Shown here: positions 62,698 through 64,000 of the stretch, piece by piece
Layout of the letters: each line of letters starts with the position of its first letter
Numbering within the stretch: position 1 is the first letter of the stretch
NCBI RefSeq assembly: GCF_024586915.1
Contig: NZ_JANBVS010000002.1
Coordinates: 372,001 to 436,000 of the forward strand
Source of the DNA: Bradyrhizobium sp. SRS-191
GTDB taxonomy: Bacteria; Pseudomonadota; Alphaproteobacteria; Rhizobiales; Xanthobacteraceae
Length of the DNA stretch: 64,000 nt
Direction of reading: 5' to 3'
Notes under the pieces: model-generated
Database searches by the model: none
The model's input: only the letters and a program-made list of their open reading frames with translations
What the model was told of the DNA's origin: nothing
Made by a program: the position numbers and the translations under genes

Positions 62698-63096
62698 GTG
62701 ACACTTGCTGACAGCGATGATCCTGACCTTCCGGCGCAGCCGGGGCCGAATGACTGCCGGGGCGTGGCCTCGATCCTGGCGCGTGTCGGCGACAAATGGA
62801 GCGTATTCGTCATCATGATGCTGCAGGACGGACCGAAGCGCTTCAACGAGCTGAAGCGCCTCGTCGGCGGCATCTCCCAGCGCATGCTGACCTTGACGCT
62901 GCGCGGGCTGGAGCGCGACGGGCTGGTGACGCGGACGGTGTTTCCGACCATCCCGCCGCGGGTCGACTATGAGCTGACCGATCTCGGCCGCGGCCTGTCG
63001 CAGCCGGTGCAGGCGCTCGGGCACTGGGCCATCCAGCACCAGGAGCAGATCGAGCAGGCCCGCTCGCGCTTCGATGCACGCAAGGATGGCGGCTGA
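62698..63096 (+). CDS. HxlR family transcriptional regulator
   Basis: 132 residues with a winged helix (about 25-115): CRGVASILARVGDKWSVFVIMMLQDGPKRFNELKRLVGGISQRMLTLTLRGLERDGLV. One cysteine, C20, sits just before the first helix where redox-active Cys of YodB/HypR-like members lies. GTG start 62698. Likely represses azoR until quinones or electrophiles modify it; inference from position. Confidence 0.9.
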   Translation: MTLADSDDPDLPAQPGPNDCRGVASILARVGDKWSVFVIMMLQDGPKRFNELKRLVGGISQRMLTLTLRGLERDGLVTRTVFPTIPPRVDYELTDLGRGLSQPVQALGHWAIQHQEQIEQARSRFDARKDGG

Positions 63097-63099
63097 GCG

Positions 63100-64000
63100 T
63101 CAGGTGAGCGACACCATCCCGCCGCCATGACGCTCCAGCCGGCCGGCCAGCTCGAGCTCCAGCAGCACCATGCGCAGCACTGCGGGCGACAGGCCGCTGA
63201 GCCGGATCAGGTCGTCGATCGACACCGGCGTCGGGCCGAGCAGGGCGGTGATCTGCGCGCGGTCGTGGTTCTCGGGATCGGGCGCGAACAGCTCCTCGTC
63301 GGGTTCGCGCAGCGACAAGGGCAGCGGCCGCTCCAGGATCGGCCCGACTGCCTGGATCACATCGGCGGCCTCGGTGACGAGCGTGGCACCCTGCTTGATC
63401 AGGTCGTTGGTGCCGGCCGAGCGGGGATCGAGCGGCGAGCCCGGCACGGCGAACACCTCGCGGCCCTGTTCGCCAGCCATCCGGGCGGTGATCAGCGAGC
63501 CCGAGCGATGCGCGGCCTCGACCACGACGACGCCAAGCGAGGCGCCCGAGATCAGCCGGTTGCGGCGGGGGAAGTCGCGGGCGCGCGGCTCGTGTCCGAG
63601 CGGCATCTCGGAGATGGCGGCGCCGCTGCCGTTGACGATGGCGCCGAGCAGATCGACATGCTCCGGCGGGTAGATGCGGTCGTGGCCGCCGGCGAGAACG
63701 GCGACCGTGCCGCTGCTGATGCTCGCGCGATGCGCGGCCTGATCGATGCCGCGCGCCAGGCCGGAGATGATGACGAAGCCGGCCTGGCCGAGCTCATGGG
63801 CGATCTGGCCGGCGAATTTGAGCCCGGCCGCGGAGGCATTGCGCGAGCCGACGATGGCGATCATCGGGCGCATCAGGCTGTCGCGGGGGCCGCGGACGGC
63901 GAGCAGCGGCGGCGCATCCTCGCAGGTGGCGAGGCGCGGCGGATAGCCGTCCTCGTCCGGTGCCCGGAGTTGGACGCCCCGGCTTTTGCAGGCTTCGAGC
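63100..64000 (-). CDS. dprA: DNA processing protein DprA (5' end beyond window)
   Basis: Loads RecA on incoming single-stranded DNA in transformation. The visible 300 codons include the Rossmann core: [77 protein letters not shown]. The C-terminal winged helix ([34 protein letters not shown]) is complete. The reading frame continues past 64000, so the N-terminal SAM-like part is missing from this window, not from the gene. Confidence 0.95.
   Translation of the reverse strand, partial: LEACKSRGVQLRAPDEDGYPPRLATCEDAPPLLAVRGPRDSLMRPMIAIVGSRNASAAGLKFAGQIAHELGQAGFVIISGLARGIDQAAHRASISSGTVAVLAGGHDRIYPPEHVDLLGAIVNGSGAAISEMPLGHEPRARDFPRRNRLISGASLGVVVVEAAHRSGSLITARMAGEQGREVFAVPGSPLDPRSAGTNDLIKQGATLVTEAADVIQAVGPILERPLPLSLREPDEELFAPDPENHDRAQITALLGPTPVSIDDLIRLSGLSPAVLRMVLLELELAGRLERHGGGMVSLT

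Noticed and set aside
1..64000. CRISPR arrays, insertion sequences, prophage, rRNA and tRNA genes
   Set aside because: No regularly spaced repeats, transposase, phage gene or RNA-gene signature was found by eye; a tRNA scan would be decisive.

Overview
The window is GC-rich chromosomal DNA from an alphaproteobacterium of the Bradyrhizobium type (Bradyrhizobium/Nitrobacteraceae). The grounds are protein family content and order: ClpS-ClpA, a MipZ division ATPase, divK-pleD, EipB (DUF1849), DUF1489, DUF3572, a NadQ-type regulator beside nadABC, and rnr-topA-dprA. Several inverted-repeat families typical of Bradyrhizobium intergenic DNA also occur. Placement is by recognition only; no search was run. 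I saw no rRNA or tRNA gene, CRISPR array, intact insertion sequence or prophage.

Layout. 0-8 kb: polysaccharide deacetylase, MgtE magnesium channel, a small HTH protein, aldo-keto reductase, a TonB/TolA-like envelope protein, glutathione transferase and DUF1489. 8-18 kb: panC divergent from mipZ, an alpha/beta hydrolase, a von Willebrand-like protein next to a membrane J-protein, a D,D-carboxypeptidase with SPOR domain, a phasin and a TadG-like pilus protein. 18-24 kb: clpS and clpA (N-degron proteolysis), then a coupled D-amino-acid lyase/dehydratase-RidA pair divergent from a LysR regulator. 24-30 kb: a divergent block with an AraC-type regulator facing a nitrilase-aldoxime dehydratase pair. 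Behind the regulator, on its strand, lie a small membrane protein, cytochrome c, an MFS exporter and a TauE/SafE permease. 30-35 kb: lipoprotein, GrdB-like protein, lytic transglycosylase, AzlCD exporter and TrmO. 35-39 kb: nadQ followed by the coupled nadABC operon behind a striking double operator. 39-47 kb: HIT protein, FemAB-like transferase, glycerophosphodiesterase, RidA, EipB, dinB-DUF3572 and divK-pleD.

46.9-52.8 kb is an accessory patch. It holds dispersed repeats, tiny genes, a broken racemase gene, an antitoxin-like gene with no toxin beside it, a globin-coupled chemoreceptor and two paralogous DUF1127 cassettes. 53-64 kb returns to housekeeping genes: rpmG, a flavin monooxygenase, Nudix, DUF983, rnr, topA, azoR/HxlR and a dprA cut by the window edge.

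The observation most worth following is the pair of DUF1127 cassettes at 48.86-50.37 kb. Each gene is preceded by the same leader of about 110 nt. The leader has a first helix that differs by one compensatory base pair between copies, a terminator-like hairpin with a U-run, and a third hairpin that buries the Shine-Dalgarno sequence. A FixK2/FNR-type box (full in one copy, half in the other) lies at exactly the same offset upstream. Second is nadA, whose promoter and ribosome-binding site are each covered by a copy of the same 21-bp palindrome, next to the gene for the likely repressor.
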